The translations under genes were made by a program, and so were the position numbers. A stretch of DNA of 19,951 nucleotides, taken from the NCBI GenBank assembly GCA_012800155.1, contig JAAZJX010000029.1, forward strand, positions 1 to 19,951. Direction: 5' to 3'. This stretch comes from Candidatus Magasanikiibacteriota bacterium (GTDB lineage Bacteria; Patescibacteriota; Patescibacteriia; Magasanikbacterales; UBA922). Positions 6,031-11,989 of this stretch are shown here, one piece after another (positions within the stretch are counted from its first letter, which is position 1; each line of letters begins with the position of its first letter). Below the pieces are notes generated by a model. It did no database searches. It saw only the letters and a program-made list of their open reading frames with translations, and had not been told where the DNA came from.

Positions 6031-6846
6031 CTATAATTTTTTTACTGCTTCTGATCCATTCGTAAAAATTATAACAGGAACAACATTTCTTTTCCCTATA
6101 ACATATGTTGCCACATTTACTATTTCTCCTTTTTTAGCAAATTGAGCCATTGCACCGGTCGTCATCACTATTTTCGGTGGCATAGGAACCGCATAAGTAT
6201 CAGCAACTCCACCCTTCGAAGAATTATAAACCGAAACTGATTGATATTTTTCAACACTAGCTTTAGTCATTATATTTTCAGGTAATTCAGCACTTCCCTG
6301 CAAACAGTCAGGATGTGTTTTATTGATCTTTAATCCTACAATCAATGATGAAAGAAAAAAGCGTTTTATTTCTTTGCGATCTTTTACTAAAGTTTTAAAA
6401 TTTTTAATGTCCCTTATTTTTTTATCTCCATATTCAATATCCAATCTACTCTCAATTAAATTATCCTTATTCTTATCAGGATCAAAACCTAAATCAAAAA
6501 TCGGAAATTTATTTTTTTTATATAAAACAACTTCCTTTTTATCAAGCAATGTTCTTGTTATTAAACATGTTAAATCTCCTTCTTTCAAAAATTTAGATAA
6601 ACTTCCTCTTGCTTCAACAATACCATTATCCTCACCTTCAATTACAAATGTCTTTATTCTATTTATCCAATTATTACCATTGATTTTCGTAACTATTACC
6701 TGCTCCCATGGCAAAATATCACTTTTTCTTAAAATTGCCTTTGGAATTACCAAACCCTCAGTAATTTCTCCCTGTTTAAAAATATTTTTACAATTAGTTA
6801 TAACAAGGTTATGAATAGCACTTCTTTTAAAAATTATTTCTTTCAT
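6031..6846 (-). CDS. Tandem PanD-like (aspartate decarboxylase fold) protein
   Basis: A 271-residue protein that reads as two aspartate 1-decarboxylase (PanD) domains in tandem. PanD makes beta-alanine for pantothenate/CoA and matures by self-cleavage at Gly-Ser to form a pyruvoyl group. Domain 1 (about 1-105) keeps the PanD pattern IH...T...G, ILPWEQVIV, TFVI and GD, but has Gly26-Glu27 where the cleavage Ser should be, and Phe for the catalytic Tyr. Domain 2 (about 158-260) has Gly184-Ser185, Thr217-Tyr218 and TGAMA at 230-234, matching the G-S, T-Y and GAA positions. The PanD Arg54 equivalent is not obvious. Family PanD is normally ~115-140 residues and single-domain. No panB or panC is nearby. 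Assignment rests on motif reading by eye; activity is inferred. Confidence 0.65.
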   Translation of the reverse strand: MKEIIFKRSAIHNLVITNCKNIFKQGEITEGLVIPKAILRKSDILPWEQVIVTKINGNNWINRIKTFVIEGEDNGIVEARGSLSKFLKEGDLTCLITRTLLDKKEVVLYKKNKFPIFDLGFDPDKNKDNLIESRLDIEYGDKKIRDIKNFKTLVKDRKEIKRFFLSSLIVGLKINKTHPDCLQGSAELPENIMTKASVEKYQSVSVYNSSKGGVADTYAVPMPPKIVMTTGAMAQFAKKGEIVNVATYVIGKRNVVPVIIFTNGSEAVKKL

Positions 6847-6914
6847 AAAATTCAGTATTATTTTATTACATTTCGTAATATAAGTAATTTTTTAAAATTA
6901 ACTCCTTTGTAATT

Positions 6915-6943
6915 ATAATACATCTTTTTCAACAAAAAATCAA
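6915..6943 (-). promoter_or_regulatory. Promoter of the PanD-like gene
   Basis: Minus strand: TTGATT (6943-6938), 17-bp spacer, TATTAT (6920-6915). A TATAAT overlaps three bases further on. The -35 box lies in the T-tract of the preceding operon's terminator. The leader is about 65 nt; an AAAGGAG lies too far (about 45-50 nt) from the ATG to serve it, and a TATTAC/GTAATA hairpin (6864-6880) lies between. Confidence 0.65.
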
Positions 6944-6945
6944 AA

Positions 6946-6977
6946 AGGAGCGGCTTCCTTTTCGAATTGCCGCTCCT
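6946..6977 (-). terminator. Terminator of the radical SAM operon
   Basis: AGGAGCGGC (6946-6954) pairs with GCCGCTCCT (6969-6977), a 9-bp GC-rich stem followed on the minus strand by TTTTTGATTTTTTG. It begins just after the stop codon of the gene ending at 6982. Confidence 0.9.
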
Positions 6978-6981
6978 AAAT

Positions 6982-8513
6982 TTAAAGTCTGCGTGTTACA
7001 GACCTACCCAAATGTTCATTAATGAATTTCACCTTACGGTGCATTTCATCAAGTAGCTCATTTGGGTATGGCCACACTCCCGTTTTCCTAGAAAACAAAC
7101 AGTGTTCAAATGGTGCAGTTGGATAAAGTTGACGCCACGATCGTCGATATTCTCTCGTAACAGGAGAAAGGGTCAGAAAGATCGCTTGGTGTAAGAATCT
7201 TTGTTCAATACACTCCGTTATGAATTGGAAAGTTCTTTCCAATTCACGCGGGCTTTCGGCAGGCTGTCCATTTGTTTTAGGAAAGCCACCAATAAAAAAG
7301 CCCTCGCGATTAGTCATCTGTAGATTCTCCTTAGCAAACTCGAGAACTTTCCGTACCACAGACAATGTGTGAGGCTTTCTTATCATGCGAAGCACTCTAT
7401 CATTTCCGTTCTCACATGGAAATGCAATATGTCGCACATTGCCGTCATAGCTGAATCGCCGAAGCAATCGAAAATTTTCCTTAACCATTGATTCAAAGGT
7501 AAGACCATTGGAAAACCCAATCTGATATCCTGCGTCAGCTACTTGAGAAAGAATCTCAAAAGCCAAAATACGAGAGGCGATGTTTCCGCCGCCAAAATTG
7601 TTATCCATAAAATCAATGTAATCGATGCCAAAAAGACTATCAAATTCATTGATGATTTTCATGATATTCTCAACAGCGTATCTCACAAGCTGCTTGTCTG
7701 TATCGCAAAAACTGCAGTCAAAACCACAACCGTATGATGTCAGAAGCGGCAGGTAAGCAACAGGTCCTTGAATACTAAGAATAGTACCAATCCGCCCAGC
7801 ATGAGGATTGCCGACAAAAGAGTAAATATCTAACGCTTTTTTCCGCCCAGCCACTTTCACTCGCGGAAGTAAGCTATAATCTGGAATTGCGAAATGGTCA
7901 GGATGAAATTCTGACACACCACTAAATTTAACCCGACCATTAAATCTACAAGCAACTCCTTGCGGCAAATTACCTATCACTGATTCGTCAAGATAGCATA
8001 ATAAAGAAATTATTACCGACTGACCCGGTCCAACAACGACATAGTCAATGGCCGGAATCTTTTCAATAGGAAACGGAGTATTGCCGAGGATTTCTTCGTA
8101 CCACTGCGTAGCTTCATGTCCACCTAAAATAATTGGCGTTACAGGCAGTGCTTTTTTATGGCTGTAGCTGTTTTTGCTACTTCACCACGATCAACTACTG
8201 TGCAACAACTCATACCGATTACATCCGGCTCAAGCTTAATTACTTCGGCTACAATCTCCTCGATCCGCAGTCCAGTTTTCCAGTAAAAAATTCCATCAAG
8301 TTCCTCAATCTCTACAGGATTGTAAGAAGAATTAAGAATACTTTTTTTTAAGCCTTCAGCCGCCGCATCAAAAAGAAACACCTCATAACCATTTCTTTTG
8401 GCTTCCGCCAAAACAGAAATAGCTCCTAACGGTGGATGAATGCGTGGCGGAGTTCCAGCTGGAGAGACTGCGCGAGGTGTTATAATAACAAACCTCTCTA
8501 TTTTTCGTTTCAT
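6982..8513 (-). CDS. B12-binding radical SAM protein, split by a -1 frameshift
   Basis: Cobalamin-binding radical SAM enzyme; such proteins often methylate unactivated carbons or rearrange substrates, and the substrate here is unknown. The N-terminal part (about residues 1-160) looks like a B12-binding Rossmann domain (PPLGAISVLAEAKRNGYEV, PDVIGMSCCT). The radical SAM core carries CGFDCSFC at about 263-270, the CX3CX2C that binds the 4Fe-4S cluster. The first frame stops at TAA 8139-8141; the continuation is in the -1 frame (ALPVTPIILGGHEATQW). The shift falls at A-AAA-AAG (8157-8151), and joining there gives an unbroken ~510-residue protein, normal for the family. Start ATG 8513 has AGGAGG 7 nt upstream. 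Its composition is richer in GC than flanking genes. It may be programmed frameshifting, a pseudogene or a base-call error. Confidence 0.8.
8151..8157 (-). promoter_or_regulatory. Slippery heptamer A-AAA-AAG
   Basis: In the first frame of the B12 radical SAM gene the codons ATA-AAA-AAG place A-AAA-AAG in the register known to drive -1 slippage in E. coli dnaX. After the slip the next codon is GCA and the reading continues for 388 further codons after that GCA. A possible stem CACTGC/GCAGTG (8150-8145 with 8107-8102) starts directly after it, without the usual 5-9-nt spacer. No Shine-Dalgarno-like stimulator is obvious upstream. Confidence 0.45.
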
Positions 8514-8540
8514 GATTTTTCCTCCTTTTCAGAAAAAGGG

Positions 8541-8570
8541 GAGGTAGCAAGAAATATATCTCGCTACCTC
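8541..8570 (-). terminator. Intercistronic hairpin in the radical SAM operon
   Basis: GAGGTAGC (8541-8548) pairs with GCTACCTC (8563-8570), extended by AGA/TCT. On the minus strand it overlaps the stop codon of the SPASM gene. It is followed by CCCCTTTTT and then the Shine-Dalgarno site of the next gene. It could attenuate or protect the downstream cistron. Confidence 0.55.
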
Positions 8571-9822
8571 AAACAGTTAAACTATCGCTTTTACGCGTTA
8601 CCTCATAAAGGCAGTTAAGATCCTGTTGATCATAGTTGCCCCAGAAATAGAAGCGACTAGCTGGACATTCGTTTTTACAAAGACGACTGCAACTATCGCA
8701 TTCACGAGGCTGACGAATCGCACGAACAGTTTGAAATTTATTACCAACTTTCCCTTGCCAAAAATCTCTAATGGTTCCATCTTTGTAGATTTCCCCAAAA
8801 GAAAAAGTTGGACCAAAAAAAATACAGGGACTTACCTTACCATTGGCATCAATGTGCATAGATCGATTAGCCGCTCCACACATTCGTCCACGCAAGAGTT
8901 TCTGTAATATTTCAACTGGCTGAACAAACATCATACCTTCATCCATCAATATGTGTGGCAACACTTCCGGACTATTAAGGTATTTTAGTACCTTAAGATA
9001 ACGCGAAGAATCTTGGGGACTTAGCATTGTTTGATTATACACAGCCCTACCAGCTGGACGGCAATAAGAGAATTTAATTTTTACTTCTCTGCTTCTAGCC
9101 AAATTTACTAACTTCGGAATATCGTCCAAATTTTGTCGCAACAATGTAGTCCGTAAAAGCACATTAACACCACCTTTCTTAAGTGTTTCAAGAACATTAA
9201 GTGCTTTTTGAAAATGACCAGAGCCGCGTAATCTGTCGTTGACTACTTCCATACCTTCAATGCTAACTGAAGTGCGTACTTTAGCTTTAGCAAGCAGATC
9301 AACTATCTGTGGCTTTATCAATGCACTGTTAGTGCTAATAGTGAGAAAACATCCAGCCGAACGAAGCAAATTAATAATGGTTTCAAAATCAGGATGAAGA
9401 AAAGGATCACCACCACCAATTTTGACATACATCACACCTAACTCCTGAATTTCTATCACAAGCTTCTCAATCAACATCACAGGCAAAGATGCTCTCTGAC
9501 CACTACCTGCTCCAGAAAGACAGAACGGGCATTGAAACGAACAAAACAGCGTGATATCAAGATAAATCTTAAAAGGAGCCGAATAGGCATTTGGGACTGG
9601 CGAATTATGAATAATCCGCACCACCTCATTATCCAACTTCTGTCCGATAAGCTGTCCTATCAGATCAGATTGAACCAAACCGAAAGGAATTTGCTGTGGA
9701 GATTGCAAGATATGAACTTTCAATGCTCCACTATCAGAATCAAATTCTACCAACTTATCAACTTCATCTTTCCGCAAAGAAGAAAAGCCAAAGTTAGTAT
9801 TTTCCAACCTTATAATCTTCAT
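8569..9822 (-). CDS. Radical SAM/SPASM domain protein
   Basis: A 417-residue radical SAM enzyme with a C-terminal SPASM domain. This architecture is used by peptide-modifying enzymes (PqqE, anaerobic sulfatase-maturase and sactipeptide maturase relatives). CSFQCPFC at residues 94-101 binds the SAM-cleaving 4Fe-4S cluster; GGGDPF at 136-141 is the SAM-binding GGE-like motif. The SPASM cysteines are at about 315, 333, 375, 378, 382, 386 and 404, enough for auxiliary clusters. The ~90-residue N-terminal extension is unassigned. The start is placed at 9822 because AGGAGG lies 6 nt before it; the longer frame from 9879 has no such site and would overlap the gene before. It follows the Nudix gene by 14 nt. 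No precursor peptide is recognised. Substrate unknown; the stop is TGA. Confidence 0.88.
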   Translation of the reverse strand: MKIIRLENTNFGFSSLRKDEVDKLVEFDSDSGALKVHILQSPQQIPFGLVQSDLIGQLIGQKLDNEVVRIIHNSPVPNAYSAPFKIYLDITLFCSFQCPFCLSGAGSGQRASLPVMLIEKLVIEIQELGVMYVKIGGGDPFLHPDFETIINLLRSAGCFLTISTNSALIKPQIVDLLAKAKVRTSVSIEGMEVVNDRLRGSGHFQKALNVLETLKKGGVNVLLRTTLLRQNLDDIPKLVNLARSREVKIKFSYCRPAGRAVYNQTMLSPQDSSRYLKVLKYLNSPEVLPHILMDEGMMFVQPVEILQKLLRGRMCGAANRSMHIDANGKVSPCIFFGPTFSFGEIYKDGTIRDFWQGKVGNKFQTVRAIRQPRECDSCSRLCKNECPASRFYFWGNYDQQDLNCLYEVTRKSDSLTV

Positions 9823-9836
9823 ATCTTTCCTCCTTT

Positions 9837-10487
9837 TCAGTCTAAAATTTGGGAAGTCAATAACCCTGCTTTTAAGCAACGGGCAGCGGCAATAGCCGTG
9901 CCAATCGGTTTAAGAATTCCATCGTCAGGTAAATCAATCCTTGAAGTAATCTTTCCGCCTGCTTTTTTGAATTCTTTGACTGACATCGGTTTTTCCGCTA
10001 ATTGCAAAAGCAAATTTGTATCCAACTCAATCAGAGCAGGGTCATCGATCGGCCTAATCTCGCTAGAAATAAACTTTCCTGTATAAATCAGAACATTAGT
10101 AAACGGTTTACGACCGGCTTCGGCGCGCGGACTACGAAAGATGATGATAGGCAGAGGCTCATTTGACAATTCAGTAGCAAGAGATATTTTTTCAATAGAC
10201 TCTGAATCCATCAAAATTGTCGCATTACCACGATGACATATAATATCCACATCTGACCCAACTTCTTCAATCGCTTCTCGATGTAACGAAGCACCCGGCA
10301 ATTCATTCAGTTCTAATTTACCACCAATCCCGCCAAATGGCAGAATCAAATTACCCTCTTCGGTTTTACTCCAACGATGACATTGCTTTAAAGTAAAGCA
10401 AAAACCGAAGCCACGGGTTGCCAACAATCCAGTTCCAAGATCCGCTTCAGAATCTTGAAGAAACTGTTCCAATTTGTACTCTTTCAT
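9837..10487 (-). CDS. Nudix hydrolase
   Basis: A 216-residue Nudix-domain protein, a Mg-dependent hydrolase of nucleoside diphosphates linked to another group. The Nudix box spans residues about 56-78: G56-x5-E62-x7-R70-E71-A-I-E74-E75-V-G77, a near-complete GX5EX7REUXEEXGU. It is preceded by an FGFCFTLKQ strand and the LPFGGIGGK lead-in typical of the fold. The rest gives no substrate clue. The start is placed at 10487, where AAGGAGG lies 8 nt upstream; a longer frame up to 10649 runs through the promoter and leader and is rejected. It is the first gene of the three-gene operon with two radical SAM genes. The substrate may be made or consumed by that pathway (inferred). Confidence 0.87.
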   Translation of the reverse strand: MKEYKLEQFLQDSEADLGTGLLATRGFGFCFTLKQCHRWSKTEEGNLILPFGGIGGKLELNELPGASLHREAIEEVGSDVDIICHRGNATILMDSESIEKISLATELSNEPLPIIIFRSPRAEAGRKPFTNVLIYTGKFISSEIRPIDDPALIELDTNLLLQLAEKPMSVKEFKKAGGKITSRIDLPDDGILKPIGTAIAAARCLKAGLLTSQILD

Positions 10488-10517
10488 TTCTATATCCTCC
10501 TTAAATTTTTGATTGTC

Positions 10518-10537
10518 AATGTTCTCACCAGAACATT
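10518..10537. promoter_or_regulatory. Operator-like inverted repeat upstream of the Nudix gene
   Basis: AATGTTCT (10518-10525) and AGAACATT (10530-10537) are perfect 8-bp arms around CACC. It lies between the predicted -10 box and the Shine-Dalgarno site, so it could be a repressor operator or a leader hairpin of the radical SAM operon. Confidence 0.55.
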
Positions 10538-10554
10538 CTGGCTTGAATTTATAT

Positions 10555-10582
10555 TTCATAACAAAAAGACATATTTTGTCAA
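10555..10582 (-). promoter_or_regulatory. Probable promoter of the radical SAM operon
   Basis: Minus strand: TTGACA (10582-10577), 16-bp spacer, TATGAA (10560-10555). It is about 70 bp upstream of the Nudix start and just upstream of the 8-bp inverted repeat. Confidence 0.55.
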
Positions 10583-10803
10583 AAATATACTGTATTTTAG
10601 AGATAAATGAATTCATAAATTTATTTAAACAAAAAATTAACTGAAGCATTTAATACTTTAACAATTTTTATAATATTTTAATGATCGGGTTGATAATATC
10701 ATCTATTTCCAATTTAATTATGAAATTATAAAAAACAATAATCAATTTTAATAAGCAATCTTGCAAAAGCGCTTTTACTTGTCTTAATTTTTTATATTCT
10801 TAC

Positions 10804-10965
10804 CTATTTTATTCTCTTGTACCATACTTGTATTGAAATCTTATTATTAAAATACATCTTTTCATTGCTTTTTACAAGAGAGTTTAATGCTGTATGCGCA
10901 CGAATGGTATAACAAAAACGATTTCTCTTTTTCTTACAATCCCGCCACTGTCCGAAAAAACACTC
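10804..10965 (-). pseudogene. Possible transposase C-terminal remnant
   Basis: A 53-codon stop-free frame with no start codon: FGQWRDCKKKRNRFCYT then IRAHTALNSL. The IR-x-H-x-ALN-x-L pattern resembles the IRPHSALNYLTP end of rve/DDE transposases of the IS3/IS481 kind, but the TP-E that normally follows is lost. It stands between the tRNA cluster and the GC-richer radical SAM operon. The rest of 10583-11038 shows no gene. A weak call, made by pattern only. Confidence 0.3.
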
Positions 10966-11038
10966 TTAAGTTTCTAATAGACTAAACAAACGAGTGAGCA
11001 AATTATTTGAAAATTTACAATGTTTAGATTGATCAAAA

Positions 11039-11129
11039 TGAAAGGACTTGAACCTTCGACCCTCTGGTCCCAAACCAGATGCTCCCCGCCCGAACGACTG
11101 AAGTCATTCAGTCGGGCAGGTAGCCAACT
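11039..11129 (-). pseudogene. Partial tRNA-Pro copy interrupted by a palindrome (fragment 1)
   Basis: Positions 11039-11084 match the T-arm, variable loop, anticodon arm and the start of the D-arm of intact tRNA-Pro base for base. A 36-bp palindrome (11085-11120) follows, then 9 more bases of the D-arm (11121-11129). Both acceptor strands are missing. The break in the D-loop is at the same point as in fragment 2. Confidence 0.88.
11085..11120. repeat. CCYGCC...GGCRGG palindromic element, 36 bp, copy 1
   Basis: Starts CCCGCC and ends GGCAGG. The core holds a perfect CGACTGAA/TTCAGTCG stem with GTCA loop. Identical to 11327-11362. It is embedded in a partial tRNA-Pro. Confidence 0.88.
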
Positions 11130-11196
11130 AAATTATAATAAATAACAAAATTACTTTTCTTTAGTTAAATATCTAAATTTTATTAGAAAAAAATAT

Positions 11197-11228
11197 ACAA
11201 AAAACTTCCTTTTAAGGAAGTTTTGTCG
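11197..11228 (-). terminator. Terminator of the tRNA cluster
   Basis: AAAACTTCC (11201-11209) pairs with GGAAGTTTT (11216-11224) directly after the tRNA-Pro 3' end on the minus strand, with a T6 tract. The 32-bp sequence is shared with 5872-5903 at 31 positions. Confidence 0.8.
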
Positions 11229-11299
11229 GAGTGAAAGGACTTGAACCTTCGACCCTCTGGTCCCAAACCAGATGCTCTAGCCAACTGAGCTACACTCCG
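11226..11299 (-). tRNA. tRNA-Pro(UGG)
   Basis: Minus strand: the acceptor stem CGGAGTG (11299-11293) pairs with CACTCCG (11233-11227); the discriminator is A. The anticodon stem TCTGG/CCAGA encloses TTTGGGA with anticodon TGG. The D-arm is GCTC-AGTTGGCTA-GAGC and the T-loop canonical. CCA is not encoded. It is the only intact proline tRNA here and is bracketed by two partial copies. Confidence 0.95.
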
Positions 11300-11313
11300 A
11301 TAATTTATTTTTA

Positions 11314-11375
11314 AAACCAGATGCTCCCCGCCCGAACGACTGAAGTCATTCAGTCGGGCAGGTAACCAACTGAGC
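11314..11375 (-). pseudogene. Partial tRNA-Pro copy interrupted by a palindrome (fragment 2)
   Basis: AAACCAGATGCTC (11314-11326) and TAACCAACTGAGC (11363-11375, one mismatch) match the anticodon-side and 5' D-arm parts of tRNA-Pro. They are separated by the 36-bp palindrome at 11327-11362. It sits between tRNA-Phe and the intact tRNA-Pro, probably in the same transcript. Confidence 0.88.
11327..11362. repeat. CCYGCC...GGCRGG palindromic element, 36 bp, copy 2
   Basis: Identical in all 36 bases and in orientation to 11085-11120, and inserted at the same base of the tRNA-Pro D-loop. Confidence 0.88.
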
Positions 11376-11400
11376 ATGTTCTAAAATTAGTACAATCAAG

Positions 11401-11472
11401 TGCCGAGGGGCAGAATTGAACTGCCGACACGAGGATTTTCAGTCCTCTGCTCTACCACTGAGCTACCTCGGC
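11401..11472 (-). tRNA. tRNA-Phe(GAA)
   Basis: Minus strand: the acceptor stem GCCGAGG (11472-11466) pairs with CCTCGGC (11408-11402); the discriminator is A. The anticodon stem GAGGA/TCCTC encloses CTGAAAA with anticodon GAA. The T-loop GTTCAATTC is canonical. CCA is not encoded. Confidence 0.95.
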
Positions 11473-11605
11473 TTCTCTACTACAATATTTCAAACAAATT
11501 TACTTATTATTATATTATACTAAACAAATTCAACTTTATTATTAATTATTTCTAAAAGCTCTACTAAAATTACTTTATGATAATTATAATTAACACGAAA
11601 CTTAG

Positions 11606-11678
11606 TGGACCCTAGGGGATTCGAACTCCTGACCTTCTGCGTGCAAAGCAGACGCTCTACCAACTAAGCTAAGGGCCC
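11606..11678 (-). tRNA. tRNA-Ala(UGC)
   Basis: Minus strand: the acceptor stem GGGCCCT (11678-11672) pairs with AGGGTCC (11613-11607) with a G-U at the third pair, close to the position of the alanine identity pair. The anticodon loop TTTGCAC gives TGC. The T-loop GTTCGAATC is canonical. CCA is not encoded. First gene of the tRNA cluster. Confidence 0.95.
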
Positions 11679-11802
11679 ATGATTTTACTGTAAAGTTATT
11701 TTTTATTAAAACACCTAATTTAATTATTAGTTATCAACTAAATTTTTCCATTCAAAACTTTAATAAAGGTGAATTTAATACCTTAAAATAAATAACGAGA
11801 AA

Positions 11803-11831
11803 ATTATATCAGTTTACCTTTTTTTTGTCAA
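11803..11831 (-). promoter_or_regulatory. Consensus promoter of the tRNA cluster
   Basis: Minus strand: TTGACA (11831-11826), 17-bp spacer, TATAAT (11808-11803), with a TG extended -10. A perfect housekeeping consensus. About 118 nt of leader precede tRNA-Ala. Apart from this and the repeat at 11951, 11679-11989 shows nothing. Confidence 0.85.
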
Positions 11832-11950
11832 TTATTAAACTTAACAAGATGTGTATTTCTAAAATAACACCTTTATATTCTTTTTTGTTTATAAATACAA
11901 TTTTTAAATATTTTCTATTCAAAATTTATTTTAAATTCCTGCTGTAATTT

Positions 11951-11970
11951 ATTCTCATGTAAATAAGAAT
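11951..11970. repeat. Decayed copy of the ATTCCCG palindrome
   Basis: Twenty bases that differ from the palindrome at 3059-3078 at five sites, all GC-to-AT transitions. Four of the five changes form two compensated base pairs, so seven of eight stem pairs remain. A tail like that of the other copies (AAAATAAAATATT) follows. Confidence 0.5.
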
Positions 11971-11989
11971 AAAAAATAAAATATTAAAA

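Noticed and set aside
6323..6814. 163-codon plus-strand frame opposite the PanD-like gene
   Set aside because: It is a complementary shadow with no Shine-Dalgarno site or recognisable family, while the minus-strand frame shows PanD motifs.
4380..8571. Alternative genetic code with TGA as glycine
   Set aside because: TGA ends the genes at 4380, 5269 and 8569 at sensible lengths, and no conserved gene needs TGA read-through.
9823..9879. Longer N-terminus for the SPASM protein
   Set aside because: It would overlap the Nudix gene, while an AGGAGG site stands 6 nt before the ATG at 9822.
10488..10649. Longer N-terminus for the Nudix protein
   Set aside because: This frame covers the predicted promoter, palindrome and Shine-Dalgarno site; AAGGAGG precedes the ATG at 10487.
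8500..10700. RiPP precursor peptide for the SPASM enzyme
   Set aside because: No short open frame with a good ribosome binding site was found beside the operon; a precursor elsewhere cannot be excluded.
11183..11377. 64-codon open frame over the tRNA-Pro region
   Set aside because: It is a shadow of the intact tRNA-Pro and its partial copy, including the well-known spurious VAQLARASGLGPEGRRFKSFH-type translation of tRNA genes.
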